Shown: positions 45,509 through 55,101, counted from the first letter of the stretch. The stretch: DNA of 64,000 nt from an uncultured Clostridia bacterium (GCA_944387405.1 CALXET010000002.1:62001-126000), one strand, 5' to 3'. Notes: generated from the letters alone by a model not told the origin. Numbers and translations are program-made.

Positions 45509-46090
45509 TTATTCCATTTCTTTTATCTCTTCTAAACATTCTTGAACTTCTTCTAGTAGCTCATCTGCTGAAGAATCTTCTACCATTTCCATTCTTTCTT
45601 TAAATCCTTCTCTTGCTACTTCTAAAAATTGTTTTGCCATTTCTAAATTTTGCTCTAATATTTTTCCTTCCATAAATACCTTACCAAGTCTAAATAATAC
45701 ATCTGGATAATTATATATATCTCCTGAAGATTTAAGTTCATTATAAGCATCTACATAACACTGTACTCCCCTTTTCTCATCTTTTTTTACTCCATATTCA
45801 TTTATATAAATATCTCCTAGCATATATAAAGCATTAATCTCTCCATGTTTTGCTGCTATTTCAAAATAAGCTCTTGCTAAAGTATAATCTCTATCTACAC
45901 CTCTTGCATAATAATAACAATACCCAAGATTGCTAATTGCGATAACATTACCAAAAGCTGCACTTAATCTATAATATTCAATTGCTAAATCGTAATCTCC
46001 CTCACTATATAACTTAGCACCTTTTTCAAGTAGATCACCATCTTTATTTTCTTCTACTAAAGTAATATCGTCATTATCTAATAAATTCAT
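45509..46090 (-). CDS. Sel1-like repeat protein
   Basis: About 193 aa with three to four Sel1/TPR-like repeats (GDYDLAIEYYRLSAAFGNVIA, VDRDYTLARAYFEIAAKHGE, VKKDEKRGVQCYVDAYNEL by pattern). These form helical solenoids for protein binding. ATG 46090 follows GGAG by 8 bases; a GTG three codons earlier is less good. It begins the row with the macrodomain gene, 19 bases away. Confidence 0.85.
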   Translation of the reverse strand: MNLLDNDDITLVEENKDGDLLEKGAKLYSEGDYDLAIEYYRLSAAFGNVIAISNLGYCYYYARGVDRDYTLARAYFEIAAKHGEINALYMLGDIYINEYGVKKDEKRGVQCYVDAYNELKSSGDIYNYPDVLFRLGKVFMEGKILEQNLEMAKQFLEVAREGFKERMEMVEDSSADELLEEVQECLEEIKEME

Positions 46091-46248
46091 TTTCGTCACT
46101 CCAATTTTTCTTTCGTTTAAATAATTATATTTTAAATGAATTTAAAATACAACTATATGTTGATTTTTCCAAATTTAAAAATTAAAATATTCTTATACGC
46201 TTTTTAAAATTTTAAATATATCAAATTATAAATAAGGAGAAAAATAAA

Positions 46249-46674
46249 ATGAATTTTAATAAAATTATTCCAGAATTTGCAGTAACAAATCTAAAAAACA
46301 GTATTAAATTTTATAAAACATGTGGATTTAAAATAGAATATGAAAGACCAGAAAACAAATTTGTATTTTTATCTTTAGATACTATACAATTTATGCTACA
46401 AGAAATATCTAAAGATGATAAGTGGGAACTTGCTCCTTTGACTTATCCTTTTGGAAATGGTATTAACTTTCAACTTGAAGTAGAAGATAGCGAAAAAATA
46501 TATAATAATCTAAAGAAAAATAATTATAAGATAGCATTTGATTTAGAAGAAAATTGGTATAGACAAGATGATAAACTTCTTGGTAATAAAGAATTCTTAG
46601 TACAAGATCCAGATGGATATTTACTTAGATTTTCTGAAGATTTAGGTGAAAGGAATATAAATGATAATGAATAA
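46249..46674 (+). CDS. VOC family protein (glyoxalase/bleomycin-resistance type)
   Basis: 141 aa with the paired beta-alpha-beta units of the VOC fold: FAVTNLKNSIKFYKTCGFKI, FVFLSLDTIQFMLQE, and at the end FLVQDPDGYLLRFSED. Members bind metals or small molecules, including antibiotics of the bleomycin type; the ligand here is unknown. AAGGAG precedes the ATG. It overlaps the following methyltransferase gene by 14 bases. Confidence 0.88.
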   Translation: MNFNKIIPEFAVTNLKNSIKFYKTCGFKIEYERPENKFVFLSLDTIQFMLQEISKDDKWELAPLTYPFGNGINFQLEVEDSEKIYNNLKKNNYKIAFDLEENWYRQDDKLLGNKEFLVQDPDGYLLRFSEDLGERNINDNE

Positions 46675-47428
46675 AAATGAATATAAAAGATACGAGGATA
46701 TTGGAAATTGGGATTTTTCCATGATTAAATACCACATAACTCAAGAAAATTCTTGGGACTTTTATGAACAAATAAAAAAATACTCTACTCCAACTTCTCT
46801 TATTTTAGATTTAGGAACAGGCGGTGGAGAAAAAGCTTTAAAATATCTTCCAGATGTAGGAATGATTATTGGTACTGATTTTTCTAAAAGTATGATAAAT
46901 ACTGCAAATAAAAATAAAGAAAAATATCCAGATAAAAGAATTAAATTTGTATGTATGGATAATTTAAATTTAAACTTTCCAGATAATCTTTTTGATATAA
47001 TATGTGCAAGACATACTATAATAGATGCAAAACAAATATATGACAAATTATCTAAAGATGGTGTGCTTATTATAGAAGGTGTTGATAAATATGATGCTTG
47101 GGAATTAAAAGAACTTTTCAAAAGAGGTCAAGCTTATAAAGATGAAATTTCAATTTCTCAAATAGATTATGAGAACATAAAAAAAGCTGGATTTAAAGAA
47201 GTAGAAATCGAAGAAATTATTCAATATGAATATTATGAAACAGAAAATGATCTTTTAGCACTTCTTTTAAAAACTCCAATATTAGATGACTTTTCAGAAT
47301 TATCTAATAATAATGTTCATAACAAAGAAATAGAAAAAGATTTATTTAAAAAATATGTTAAGTCACATACTACTGAAAAAGGAATTGAACTTAAAAGAAT
47401 ATTATATGGAATTGTAGCAAAAAAATAA
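46661..47428 (+). CDS. Class I SAM-dependent methyltransferase
   Basis: 255 aa. SAM motif I is ILDLGTGGGEKAL (about 48-60), motif II includes IIGTDFSKSMI, and the post-motif is FDIICARHTIIDAKQIYDKL with VLIIEGVDKYD. The substrate is not clear; homologous small proteins act on small molecules. ATG 46661 lies inside the end of the VOC gene, so the two are coupled; GAAAGGA precedes it. Confidence 0.9.
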   Translation: MIMNKNEYKRYEDIGNWDFSMIKYHITQENSWDFYEQIKKYSTPTSLILDLGTGGGEKALKYLPDVGMIIGTDFSKSMINTANKNKEKYPDKRIKFVCMDNLNLNFPDNLFDIICARHTIIDAKQIYDKLSKDGVLIIEGVDKYDAWELKELFKRGQAYKDEISISQIDYENIKKAGFKEVEIEEIIQYEYYETENDLLALLLKTPILDDFSELSNNNVHNKEIEKDLFKKYVKSHTTEKGIELKRILYGIVAKK

Positions 47429-47434
47429 TAAAAA

Positions 47435-47492
47435 ATAAAAATAATGTACTGTGAATAAACTCTGGTACATTATTTTTATTTTTTTATTCTAT
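47435..47492 (+). terminator. Intrinsic terminator
   Basis: AAAAATAATGTAC pairs with GTACATTATTTTT around a 15-base loop with a following run of T. Confidence 0.8.
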
Positions 47493-47499
47493 CTTTCTC

Positions 47500-48063
47500 T
47501 TAACTTGTTTTTTGCATATCATTTTTATTTCTTAAATCAAATTTATTTATCATCTCTTTAGTCGCAAAACCATCATGATCTGTTACTCTTTCTAAGAAAA
47601 CAATACCATCTAAATGATCACACTCATGTTGAATATCTCTAGCTGTAAATCCTTGTACTGTTTTTTCGATATGTTCTCCTTTTTCATTATAATAATTTAC
47701 TTCTATTTTTTTATATCTTTCTACTTTTCCTCTTATAGAAGGAACACTTAGACATCCTTCATATTCAATATTAGTCTTTTCAGAAGCAGGTTTCCATACT
47801 GGATTTATCATTACTGTTACCGGAACATCTTCTGCATCTTCATAATTACACTTTTCTCTATTTACTCTAATTACAACTATTCTTTTATCTATCCCTATTT
47901 GTGGTGCTGCTATTCCAAATCCTTCTGAAAATTCAAGAGTTGCTTTTAAGTCTTCAATATCTTGAATAACTTCATAATTAATGTTATGTACATCTACCTT
48001 TTTACATTTTGTAGATAATATTGGATCCCCAACTTCTCTTACTCTAAGGACTTTTCCTTCCAT
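47500..48063 (-). CDS. def: Peptide deformylase
   Basis: About 187 aa. All three metal-site motifs are clear: GFGIAAPQIG, EGCLSVP and HECDHLDG. It removes the N-formyl group from nascent proteins. I chose the ATG at 48063 after AAAGGGG; a GTG lies three codons before. It is followed in transcription by no gene on this strand before the terminator, and preceded by cutA with a 17-base gap. Confidence 0.95.
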   Translation of the reverse strand: MEGKVLRVREVGDPILSTKCKKVDVHNINYEVIQDIEDLKATLEFSEGFGIAAPQIGIDKRIVVIRVNREKCNYEDAEDVPVTVMINPVWKPASEKTNIEYEGCLSVPSIRGKVERYKKIEVNYYNEKGEHIEKTVQGFTARDIQHECDHLDGIVFLERVTDHDGFATKEMINKFDLRNKNDMQKTS

Positions 48064-48080
48064 ATAAAGCACCCCTTTTT

Positions 48081-48404
48081 TTATTTCGTTTCTTTATCTA
48101 TCCAATCTAAAAATTCTTTTGAACCATCTTTTATATCTATCATTGCTATTTCTGGCACATCATAATTATGTAATTCTTTTATTCTTTTTTCTACTTCTTT
48201 AAATAAACTTTTCTTTGTTTTCATTTGTACAAAATATTCTGGATGATTTTCTATCTTTCCATCCCACCAATACATACTTTGTATATTAATTGTATGAGCA
48301 CATACAACTAATCTTTCTTCAACTAATGCTTTTATAGTATTTTCAGCATTTTCTTTATCATCAAAAGCTGTTGTTATAATACAATAACTACTCTCTTCTT
48401 CCAT
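48081..48404 (-). CDS. cutA: CutA-like divalent ion tolerance protein
   Basis: 107 aa of the CutA1 trimer fold: CIITTAFDDKENAENTIKAL, ERLVVCAHTINIQSMYWWDG, and YDVPEIAMIDIKDGS. CutA1 proteins bind divalent metals and have been linked to copper tolerance in E. coli, although the real role is debated. It is probably co-transcribed with def. Confidence 0.9.
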   Translation of the reverse strand: MEEESSYCIITTAFDDKENAENTIKALVEERLVVCAHTINIQSMYWWDGKIENHPEYFVQMKTKKSLFKEVEKRIKELHNYDVPEIAMIDIKDGSKEFLDWIDKETK

Positions 48405-48486
48405 TTTGCACCTCTATATCTTTATTCTCTCAAATATTTCTCTTTTTATTAATTTATATTTGTTTTTCTATATTACTTTTATTAAT

Positions 48487-48693
48487 CTATTTATCAGTTA
48501 AATACTCAAGTTCCATCCCCCATACATTGTAATAAACATAATATGTATATGGTATCATCGAATCAATAACCCAGCCATCCCCAGTAGCTGGTCTACTCTC
48601 TTCTTTTTCTTCTCTTCTTACTGGAACTACAAAACTTAAGATAATTAATATTACTACTATAACTATAAAAATTATCAACTTTTTATTTTTCAT
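48487..48693 (-). CDS. Small membrane-anchored protein
   Basis: 68 aa. A helix near the N-terminus (LIIFIVIVVILIILSFVVPV) is followed by a short outward tail with a RREEKEESRP stretch. ATG 48693 has GGAAG upstream. It is one of three small membrane proteins in a row (48487, 48715, 48952) with the same design; the function is unknown. Confidence 0.65.
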   Translation of the reverse strand: MKNKKLIIFIVIVVILIILSFVVPVRREEKEESRPATGDGWVIDSMIPYTYYVYYNVWGMELEYLTDK

Positions 48694-48714
48694 ATAATCT
48701 TCCAAAAAAAATAT

Positions 48715-48936
48715 TTATTTTACATTATTATATATTTCTATACCTAATACTTCAATTATGATTCCTTCTTCATGTTTATTTTCTTCCATAATAGTTAAGC
48801 GATGAACATCAGATACTTTATATAATAATGCTTTATACTCTACTGTCCCTCCATCTCTTAAAACAAATGGCACTGGCACTAATAAAATTAATAATACAAT
48901 TATTATAGATACTATTATAATTACTTTCTTTTTCAT
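48715..48936 (-). CDS. Small membrane-anchored protein
   Basis: 73 aa with an N-terminal helix (VIIIVSIIIVLLILLVPVPF) and an extracytoplasmic part containing GTVEYKALLYKVSDVHRLT. That last pattern, a short beta-strand region after 'LRDGGTVEYKALLYKV', is also seen in small Clostridia proteins annotated only as hypothetical. TGGAG precedes the ATG. Confidence 0.7.
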   Translation of the reverse strand: MKKKVIIIVSIIIVLLILLVPVPFVLRDGGTVEYKALLYKVSDVHRLTIMEENKHEEGIIIEVLGIEIYNNVK

Positions 48937-48951
48937 AAAAACTCCATTTAT

Positions 48952-49194
48952 CTAATTATTTTCTTCTTCATCATTGTCTTCTTTTTTATTTTTTCCTTTA
49001 AAGAAACAAATCACAGACTCTATTATAAGTATAAGAGCATAAAATGCAAGCCATACTAAGGAACTAATAGTTTTAGATTCTATTGTTTGAATAGCACCAT
49101 GTTCATCTACATTTCTAGTAAATAAAAAAATACTTACAAGTAAAAATATTAATAATTGTATTCCTTGAATTACTCTCCATTTTTTATTTCTCAT
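48952..49194 (-). CDS. Small two-helix membrane protein
   Basis: 80 aa with helices at residues 12-26 (QLLIFLLVSIFLF) and 45-65 (LVWLAFYALILIIESVICFF) and a charged C-terminus (KKEDNDEEENN). It overlaps the end of the metallophosphoesterase gene by 11 bases and is probably translated with it. Function unknown. Confidence 0.7.
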   Translation of the reverse strand: MRNKKWRVIQGIQLLIFLLVSIFLFTRNVDEHGAIQTIESKTISSLVWLAFYALILIIESVICFFKGKNKKEDNDEEENN

Positions 49195-50011
49195 AATCTC
49201 TTCCCCTTATTTTTTTATCTAATTCTAAATGTTTTTCTTGAACTCTTATATTATTATCATCTACATCTACTTCAAAGTAAACACCATCTGGCTTACCATC
49301 ATTATTTATATTTTCAGTAAGTGATCCTAGCATATAATAATCTATCCCATCTTCTGTTATTTTTTTAGTCCAATGCAAATGTCCTATAAAAACTGCTAAT
49401 ACATTTTTATTCTTAATTAGTTCTTTTAACTTATCTCTATTTCTTAGCATTAAATTTTCACCATCTTCAGTATATGCCCAAAAGTTATCCATCAAGTTTT
49501 TATCTTCTGGTATTCCAAAATGTGAAAATATTATAACTTTTTTATCTTTGTTTAACTCTAAATCTTTTTCTATCCATTCTAAATCTTCATCAGAAATATA
49601 TTGTGTTCTATTTTTCTTATCGTCTTCATTAATGTCTGTTCCAATAAATAATAAATGATATCCTTCAATATCTACTGAATAAGTAGCAGAGTCATAACCT
49701 ATTAAATCTAAAATTTCTCTATTGCTTTTAACAAGCTTTAACTCATGATTTCCAAGCAATGTATAAAAAGGATTGTTTATTCTCTTTAATTTATTATAAA
49801 TATATTCTATATTTCTCTTATCTTTTTCTAAATTACTTGATGCTTGTATCATATCTCCTAAACACACTGAAACATCTGGCTTTATTTCATTATTAATTTT
49901 ATCAATCATCTTTTCTGTTAATTTATCTGCATATTCAACTAATTTTCTTTTTACTTCCCAGTTTGGAATCTCATCTATGTAGTGAATATCTGAAAACACA
50001 CATAACTTCAT
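49184..50011 (-). CDS. Calcineurin-type metallophosphoesterase
   Basis: 275 aa with the five metal-binding blocks: FSDIHY, CLGDMIQA, LLGNHEL, IFSHFG and IGHLHW. It hydrolyses phosphoesters with two metals; the natural substrate is unknown. Located between two small membrane-protein genes on the same strand, with 2 bases to the gene at 50014. Confidence 0.92.
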   Translation of the reverse strand: MKLCVFSDIHYIDEIPNWEVKRKLVEYADKLTEKMIDKINNEIKPDVSVCLGDMIQASSNLEKDKRNIEYIYNKLKRINNPFYTLLGNHELKLVKSNREILDLIGYDSATYSVDIEGYHLLFIGTDINEDDKKNRTQYISDEDLEWIEKDLELNKDKKVIIFSHFGIPEDKNLMDNFWAYTEDGENLMLRNRDKLKELIKNKNVLAVFIGHLHWTKKITEDGIDYYMLGSLTENINNDGKPDGVYFEVDVDDNNIRVQEKHLELDKKIRGRDYEK

Positions 50012-50013
50012 TA

Positions 50014-50685
50014 TTATTTCTCCTGTTTTTTTATTGTATTTGAATAATATTTATTTCCATCTTCATCTGTATATGTTGTCACTTTCGTATTTTTTGTATT
50101 ATATGATACATATGTTGCCTTATTTCCAGCTTCATCATAGACTGCCCCATATTCAACATCTACATCTGGCATATTTTCTATTACTTCTTTAGTACCTTTT
50201 AGCGCAATTACAGGCATATAAATTATTAATACTGGTAAAGATATAAGTCCAAATATAAAAGTACTAATTAATCTCAAAACTAAACCTACACCTTTATATC
50301 CATTTTCTTTTATTATTTCATATTTGTGTTTATAAAATATAACTCCACATATTCCACATACAAATAAAAAGAAATATAAGAAAACATCTCTAACATTAAA
50401 AGATGAAATAATAAGTATTAAGTCAAATATACCAAATATTAAGGACCAAGATGCTAGAAAATCTTTAAAAGTCAAATTTATTACTAGATTATTTTTCTTG
50501 TTTATCTTATAGCAAATTTTACACATAAAAATTATTACTATGATTGCTAATATTAATATTATAATTGACACTACTAAAATTATAGCTAAAGCTTGTGTAA
50601 CACTAAAATTTTCTCTTAAATAATTAAATACTCCTAGATTATTTAGCCATTGTATAATTGCAGGTGCATTTTCTACATTATTCAT
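50014..50685 (-). CDS. Unrecognised multi-helix membrane protein
   Basis: 223 aa with four to five predicted helices (residues ~29-52, ~78-95, ~98-118, ~140-165) and a hydrophilic C-terminus rich in Thr and Tyr (ATYVSYNTKNTKVTTYTDED). No family recognised. GGGGGAAAG precedes the ATG. It is immediately upstream of the metallophosphoesterase. Confidence 0.75.
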   Translation of the reverse strand: MNNVENAPAIIQWLNNLGVFNYLRENFSVTQALAIILVVSIIILILAIIVIIFMCKICYKINKKNNLVINLTFKDFLASWSLIFGIFDLILIISSFNVRDVFLYFFLFVCGICGVIFYKHKYEIIKENGYKGVGLVLRLISTFIFGLISLPVLIIYMPVIALKGTKEVIENMPDVDVEYGAVYDEAGNKATYVSYNTKNTKVTTYTDEDGNKYYSNTIKKQEK

Positions 50686-50706
50686 TTTTTCTTTCCCCCA
50701 ATTTTA

Positions 50707-51645
50707 TTACTCTGCCGCTTCTCTTCCTGCTATTACTTCTCCTGTATATAAATCAATATAAAAATAAGCTCTATTTACTTCCATCTCATCATCTTCTGAT
50801 ACTAAAGTAACTTCATAAACATCTCTTTCAAAATCAGCAACTTTAAGATTACGTTCAACTATTCCTTCCTCTATTAACCAATAATTATTTGGTCTATAAG
50901 TTGTTTTTTTCACTTCATATACTTTAGTATAATTATCTAAGTATTGTCCCATGTAGCTACCACTATCTTTTAATTCTTTTGCATAATTAATAGCTGTATC
51001 AATAGCTTCTTCTTCTGTTATTTCTTCTAGTCCTTCAGTTGACTCATTTATCCAACCATATTCCTCTTCTGGAGATTTTTCTTTATCTCTTATATCTTCT
51101 GTTCTAATATTTCTTCTATTCATACTATTTGGAAGCAATATTGAAATACATGGTTTGTCATAAATATATTCTCCATTTTCAGGATTTTCTCCTAGCTGAA
51201 TATATAAAGTATCATCATCTGCATAAATATTTGCTATAGTAGTATCTGCCATTGAGGTATTTTCTACTGCTGTAATTACCATAAAATAATTTTTAAAATC
51301 TTCTTCTGATATATCTATTATATCTGGCCATCTTTCCTTGCAAGATAAATAATCATTATAAGACTCTATTTTTTTATGATATATTTTAAATTGGTATTCC
51401 ATATCATCAGTATAATCATATCCATTTTCAAAAGAAGGATAAAAATGTTTATATATACATTCTTCTTGTCCTACTACTTTCTTAGCTCCTGGGTTTTTTT
51501 CTAAAATTTTAGTCATTAAATCTATAGGCTCGCTAGATTCAATATTTTCTACTGCTATATTATTAATTTTGTTAATGCTATATAAAGTAGCAATTATAAC
51601 AATTAATAAGCATAAAAATATTATTATAATATATTTTTTCTTCAT
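50707..51645 (-). CDS. Exported protein with PepSY-like C-terminus
   Basis: About 312 aa. The N-terminus MKKKYIIIIFLCLLIVIIAT is a signal anchor. The C-terminal half (ITEEEAIDTAINYAKELKDS, then YEVTLVSEDDEMEVNRAYFY and IDLYTGEVIAGREAA) has the PepSY pattern, a small domain found on many secreted proteins and peptidases as an inhibitor or adaptor. ATG 51645 follows AAGGGGAAAG; an upstream start exists six codons earlier. Confidence 0.78.
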   Translation of the reverse strand: MKKKYIIIIFLCLLIVIIATLYSINKINNIAVENIESSEPIDLMTKILEKNPGAKKVVGQEECIYKHFYPSFENGYDYTDDMEYQFKIYHKKIESYNDYLSCKERWPDIIDISEEDFKNYFMVITAVENTSMADTTIANIYADDDTLYIQLGENPENGEYIYDKPCISILLPNSMNRRNIRTEDIRDKEKSPEEEYGWINESTEGLEEITEEEAIDTAINYAKELKDSGSYMGQYLDNYTKVYEVKKTTYRPNNYWLIEEGIVERNLKVADFERDVYEVTLVSEDDEMEVNRAYFYIDLYTGEVIAGREAAE

Positions 51646-51816
51646 ATTCTTTCCCCTTAACATTTCTAATTATATAAATAATTTAATATATAATAATATA
51701 TCACATTATTATACTCTTTTCCATCTGTTTAACATATATTTTTATTTAGAATTACTTCTTTAACAATTGATTTTTTATTTCTATTACATTATACTTCTAA
51801 TATCGAGGTAATAATA

Positions 51817-52125
51817 ATGAAAAATGTTTTAGATGACGATTTAGCATATCAAATATACTCTGTAGTAGAAGAAATACCATATGGCTATGTTGCAACATAT
51901 GGTCAAATTGCAAGATTAATTGGAAAAGAAAAAAATGCAAGACTTGTTGGAAGGGCTCTTAAAATGTCTTTTAGATATGGTAACTTTCCATGTCATAGAG
52001 TAGTAAATCACAATGGTAGACTTGTTCCCGGATGGGAAGAGCAAAAAAAGCTTCTTACAGAAGAAGGTATTACTTTTAGAGATGAATTTCATGTTGATTT
52101 AAAAAAACATAACTGGCAAATATAA
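51817..52125 (+). CDS. MGMT-fold DNA alkyl-repair protein, single-domain
   Basis: 102 aa: the C-terminal methyltransferase/helix-turn-helix domain of Ogt/Ada alone (IPYGYVATYGQIARLIGKE, NARLVGRALKMS, and FPCHRVVNHNG). The PCHR motif keeps the acceptor Cys, so it is not an Atl protein, which has Trp there. It should remove or recognise O6-alkylguanine. GAGGT lies 9 bases before the ATG. Confidence 0.9.
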   Translation: MKNVLDDDLAYQIYSVVEEIPYGYVATYGQIARLIGKEKNARLVGRALKMSFRYGNFPCHRVVNHNGRLVPGWEEQKKLLTEEGITFRDEFHVDLKKHNWQI

Positions 52126-52160
52126 AAGAAGTTAAATTAAATTTAACTTCTTTTATAAAA
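52118..52160 (+). terminator. Intrinsic terminator
   Basis: AAAAGAAGTTAAATT pairs with AATTTAACTTCTTTT and is followed by a short T/A run. Confidence 0.75.
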
Positions 52161-52181
52161 TAATTTTTCAATTTTTATAAC

Positions 52182-52384
52182 TTATCTATTAAATCTATAA
52201 TGATGACCATTTCCATTACCATGATGTCTTTCTAAATTTAAGCACCCATTATAATTTCTATTATCACATGCATATTTTATTTTTAAATATCTCTTATCTC
52301 TATTATTTTAGAAAGTAAAAGTAGATGTAATTCCAATAATTAATATACTAATTACTATTCCTAAAATAACCATTAATTTTTCAT
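52182..52384 (-). pseudogene. Remnant of a small membrane protein with His/Asn-rich tail
   Basis: ATG at 52384 reads only MKN then stop; adding one A in the A5 run gives KLMVILGIVISILIIGITST, a single membrane helix. In that frame a TAA lies after TFTF, and then the frame goes on with NNRDKRYLKIKYACDNRNYN and ends in a tail GHHGNGNGHHY-like (HHGNGNGHHYRFNR). Two lesions in a 67-codon frame suggest a decayed gene. There is no clear alternative explanation. The identity is unknown. Confidence 0.45.
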
Positions 52385-52398
52385 ACTAATTCTCATTT

Positions 52399-53274
52399 TT
52401 ATATTACTTTTTTTAAACAATACTCATCAGTAATTTCTAAATGGCCTTTATTTCCATATCCTAAACAATGTTCTTTATCATTATGAAAATCGCTACCTCC
52501 ACTAATAAGTAGTTCTCTTTGTTTTGCATATTCTTTTAAATACTCTGTCTGTTCCTTTGTATGTTTTGTATGAATACACTCTATTCCATCTAATATTCCC
52601 ATATCATACATATTATTTAAAAATTCAATATTATCTATCGATTTATATTCGAACACGTGTGGAAGCACTACAATTCCTCCACAATTATGAATTTCATCTG
52701 CAATTTCTTTTGGAGTAGGAAGTCCTTTTGTAAAATCTATAAAAAATGGGCTTTCAGGATTTGTTACATGACCTCTCCAAAAACTAATCTCTCTATTTTT
52801 TCCTAGTAGCTCATCTAAAATCTTATCATTTTCTCTATAGTTCATCATATCTTTTTTTATAATATCATTTGCCGGAAGATTTGGAGAAGTAACTACTAAA
52901 TTATCACTTAGTTTTATTCCAAGCTTTTTACAAACTGATTTTAAAAATTCTAAATTATCATTTTCAAATTTTAAATTATCCTCTTTGGTAGATCTATCTA
53001 TATACTTACTCTTTTCTAATTTTTCTACATCAAAATTATATCCTAATATATGAAATAACTTTTTTTCATATGTCATATCAAATTCTATACCAGTTATAAT
53101 ATTTCCAGAATAAATTTTCTTCACATCTAATTTTTCTATATCTCTATATGCTTTAACTTTATTATGATCACATATTGATATAGTATTTATATGTTTTTTC
53201 TCTGCCATTTCTAATATCTCTTTTGTAGAATATTTCCCATCTGAATTAGAAGTATGTATATGCAAATCTATCAT
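52399..53274 (-). CDS. PHP-domain phosphoesterase
   Basis: 291 aa. The start MIDLHIHTSNSDGKYS and SICDHN are the first two PHP motifs; IVLPHVFEY and GGSDFHND are the later metal-binding ones. PHP enzymes hydrolyse phosphomonoesters with three metal ions; the substrate could be 3',5'-bisphosphonucleotides (YciV-like) but this is not shown. AAGGAG precedes the ATG. Confidence 0.9.
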   Translation of the reverse strand: MIDLHIHTSNSDGKYSTKEILEMAEKKHINTISICDHNKVKAYRDIEKLDVKKIYSGNIITGIEFDMTYEKKLFHILGYNFDVEKLEKSKYIDRSTKEDNLKFENDNLEFLKSVCKKLGIKLSDNLVVTSPNLPANDIIKKDMMNYRENDKILDELLGKNREISFWRGHVTNPESPFFIDFTKGLPTPKEIADEIHNCGGIVVLPHVFEYKSIDNIEFLNNMYDMGILDGIECIHTKHTKEQTEYLKEYAKQRELLISGGSDFHNDKEHCLGYGNKGHLEITDEYCLKKVI

Positions 53275-53338
53275 TTTTTATCTCCTTAAAATTTAAATTC
53301 TTTATAGATTTTTATTATCATTTCTTATAATTTTAGAT

Positions 53339-54031
53339 TTATTTTACTAAATATGTGTCTTCTAGAATCATCCAACTACCAGTAACCTTTGGCACATTTT
53401 CAAAAGTCATTTCTTCTTTTGTTATCGGATGTTTTATTGTAAGACTATATGCATACAAGCATATCTGCTTTCCTCTTCCACGAGTTCCATACTTTTGGTC
53501 TCCATATATACTATGACCTCTACTTGCAAACTGAACTCTAATTTGATGATGTCTTCCTGTATGAAGATTTACTTTTACTAAAGATAAATTTGTTTCCTCA
53601 TTATATTTTATTACTTCATAATCAAGTGATGCTTTCTTAGCATTTTTAGTTTTCTCATCTGCAACTCTACTTAAATTTGTTCTCTCATTTTTTACTAAAT
53701 AATCTTCAAAACTTCCTTTATTTTTTTTCAATTTTCCATCTACTATTACTAAATATCTTTTCTTAAATTCTTTATTTCTAACTTGCTCACTTAACCTTGA
53801 TGCAGCTTTAGAAGTTTTAGCAAAGACCATTACTCCTCCTACTGGTCTATCTAATCTATGAATTAATCCTAAATATGCATCACCTTTTTTATTATATTTT
53901 TTGATAAGATATTTTTTTATAATTGTAAGCATATCAATATCACCTGTTTTATCTCCTTGTGATGGTATATTTACAGGCTTCACTACTACAATTATGTGAT
54001 TGTCCTCATATAATACTTTTAACTCTTCCAT
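53339..54031 (-). CDS. RluA-family pseudouridine synthase
   Basis: 230 aa. The catalytic motif is LIHRLDRPVGG (Asp near residue 61), and the motif III segment is TGRHHQIRVQFA. It converts uridine to pseudouridine in rRNA or tRNA. No N-terminal S4 domain is present, so it belongs to the shorter single-domain subgroup. AAGGAAC precedes the ATG. Confidence 0.93.
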   Translation of the reverse strand: MEELKVLYEDNHIIVVVKPVNIPSQGDKTGDIDMLTIIKKYLIKKYNKKGDAYLGLIHRLDRPVGGVMVFAKTSKAASRLSEQVRNKEFKKRYLVIVDGKLKKNKGSFEDYLVKNERTNLSRVADEKTKNAKKASLDYEVIKYNEETNLSLVKVNLHTGRHHQIRVQFASRGHSIYGDQKYGTRGRGKQICLYAYSLTIKHPITKEEMTFENVPKVTGSWMILEDTYLVK

Positions 54032-54171
54032 TTAACACGTTCCTTATAATTATTTGTGTTAGATTTTATCACATTTCTTCAATATTTTCCATTACTTATG
54101 TTATAATTAGATAAATTTATAATATACACTTAATATAAATTCTTTATTTTAAGTTTTGAAAAGGAGAAATT

Positions 54172-55101
54172 ATGATAATTATTACCTCTGGAAAAAGATA
54201 TATTGATATAGATGCTTATTCTGGAATAATTGCATATACACATCTTTTAAAATCTCTTGGGAAAGACGTAACTAGTATATCTACTGCAAAATTTAATGAA
54301 AGTATATGTCCTGTTATAAAAGATATAAATCTTTCTTTAGATACAATAGATAAAAACACTACTATAAATAATGCTGAATTTATTATACTTGATGTTTCTT
54401 CTCCAGAAATGTTCGATAAAATTGTAAAAGACAATAATAAAATTATTGAAATAATAGATCATCATACTGGATATGAATCTTATTGGAAATCATATTCTAA
54501 TATTAACTTAGAAATTGAATTTATTGGATCTGTATGTACAATTATATTTGAGAAATATCAAAAATATAATAAACTAGATCTACTTACACCTGATATTTGC
54601 AAACTTTTATTAGCCGGAATCTTAGATAATACATTAAATCTAAAAGCTAATATTACAACTCAAAGAGATATTGAAGCTTGCAATAATCTTTATAAAATCG
54701 GTAAAATAGATAAATCATGGGCAGATACTTACTTTTTATCTTGCCAAAAATTAATAGAAAAAGATTTAGAAACTTCTATAAAAAATGATGTTAAAATAAA
54801 ATGCAAGGATAAGTATCTTCCAGACGTATTTGGTCAATTATTAGTTTTAAATAAAGATTCTATATTAGAAAAAGAAGATGAAATTATTAAAATAATGAAT
54901 TCTTATAATGAGCCTTGGGTATTTAATCTAGTATGTTTAGATGATGGAAAAAGTTATATTATTTCTAATGATGATACTACAAAAAAGCAAATGGAAACTT
55001 TATTTAATAAAAAGTTTAAAAACAATATACTTATTTTAGATCACTTTTTGCTTAGAAAAGAAATAATGAAAAAAGCTTATAATTTTAAAAATAGTCAATA
55101 A
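54172..55101 (+). CDS. DHH-family phosphoesterase
   Basis: 309 aa. An N-terminal DHH domain has YIDIDAYSG (motif 1 DxDA), VSSPEM, and IEIIDHHTGYES (DHH motif at about residues 99-101). The middle GILDNTLNLKANITTQRDIE resembles family II inorganic pyrophosphatase and GdpP/NrnA-type enzymes. The C-terminal part is a DHHA2-like domain. Candidates are manganese pyrophosphatase or a phosphoesterase on nucleotides. AAGGAG precedes the ATG. Confidence 0.85.
   Translation: MIIITSGKRYIDIDAYSGIIAYTHLLKSLGKDVTSISTAKFNESICPVIKDINLSLDTIDKNTTINNAEFIILDVSSPEMFDKIVKDNNKIIEIIDHHTGYESYWKSYSNINLEIEFIGSVCTIIFEKYQKYNKLDLLTPDICKLLLAGILDNTLNLKANITTQRDIEACNNLYKIGKIDKSWADTYFLSCQKLIEKDLETSIKNDVKIKCKDKYLPDVFGQLLVLNKDSILEKEDEIIKIMNSYNEPWVFNLVCLDDGKSYIISNDDTTKKQMETLFNKKFKNNILILDHFLLRKEIMKKAYNFKNSQ

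Noticed and set aside
46762..47121. A 119-codon minus-strand frame opposite the methyltransferase
   Set aside because: Antisense to a clear SAM methyltransferase with no own start site.
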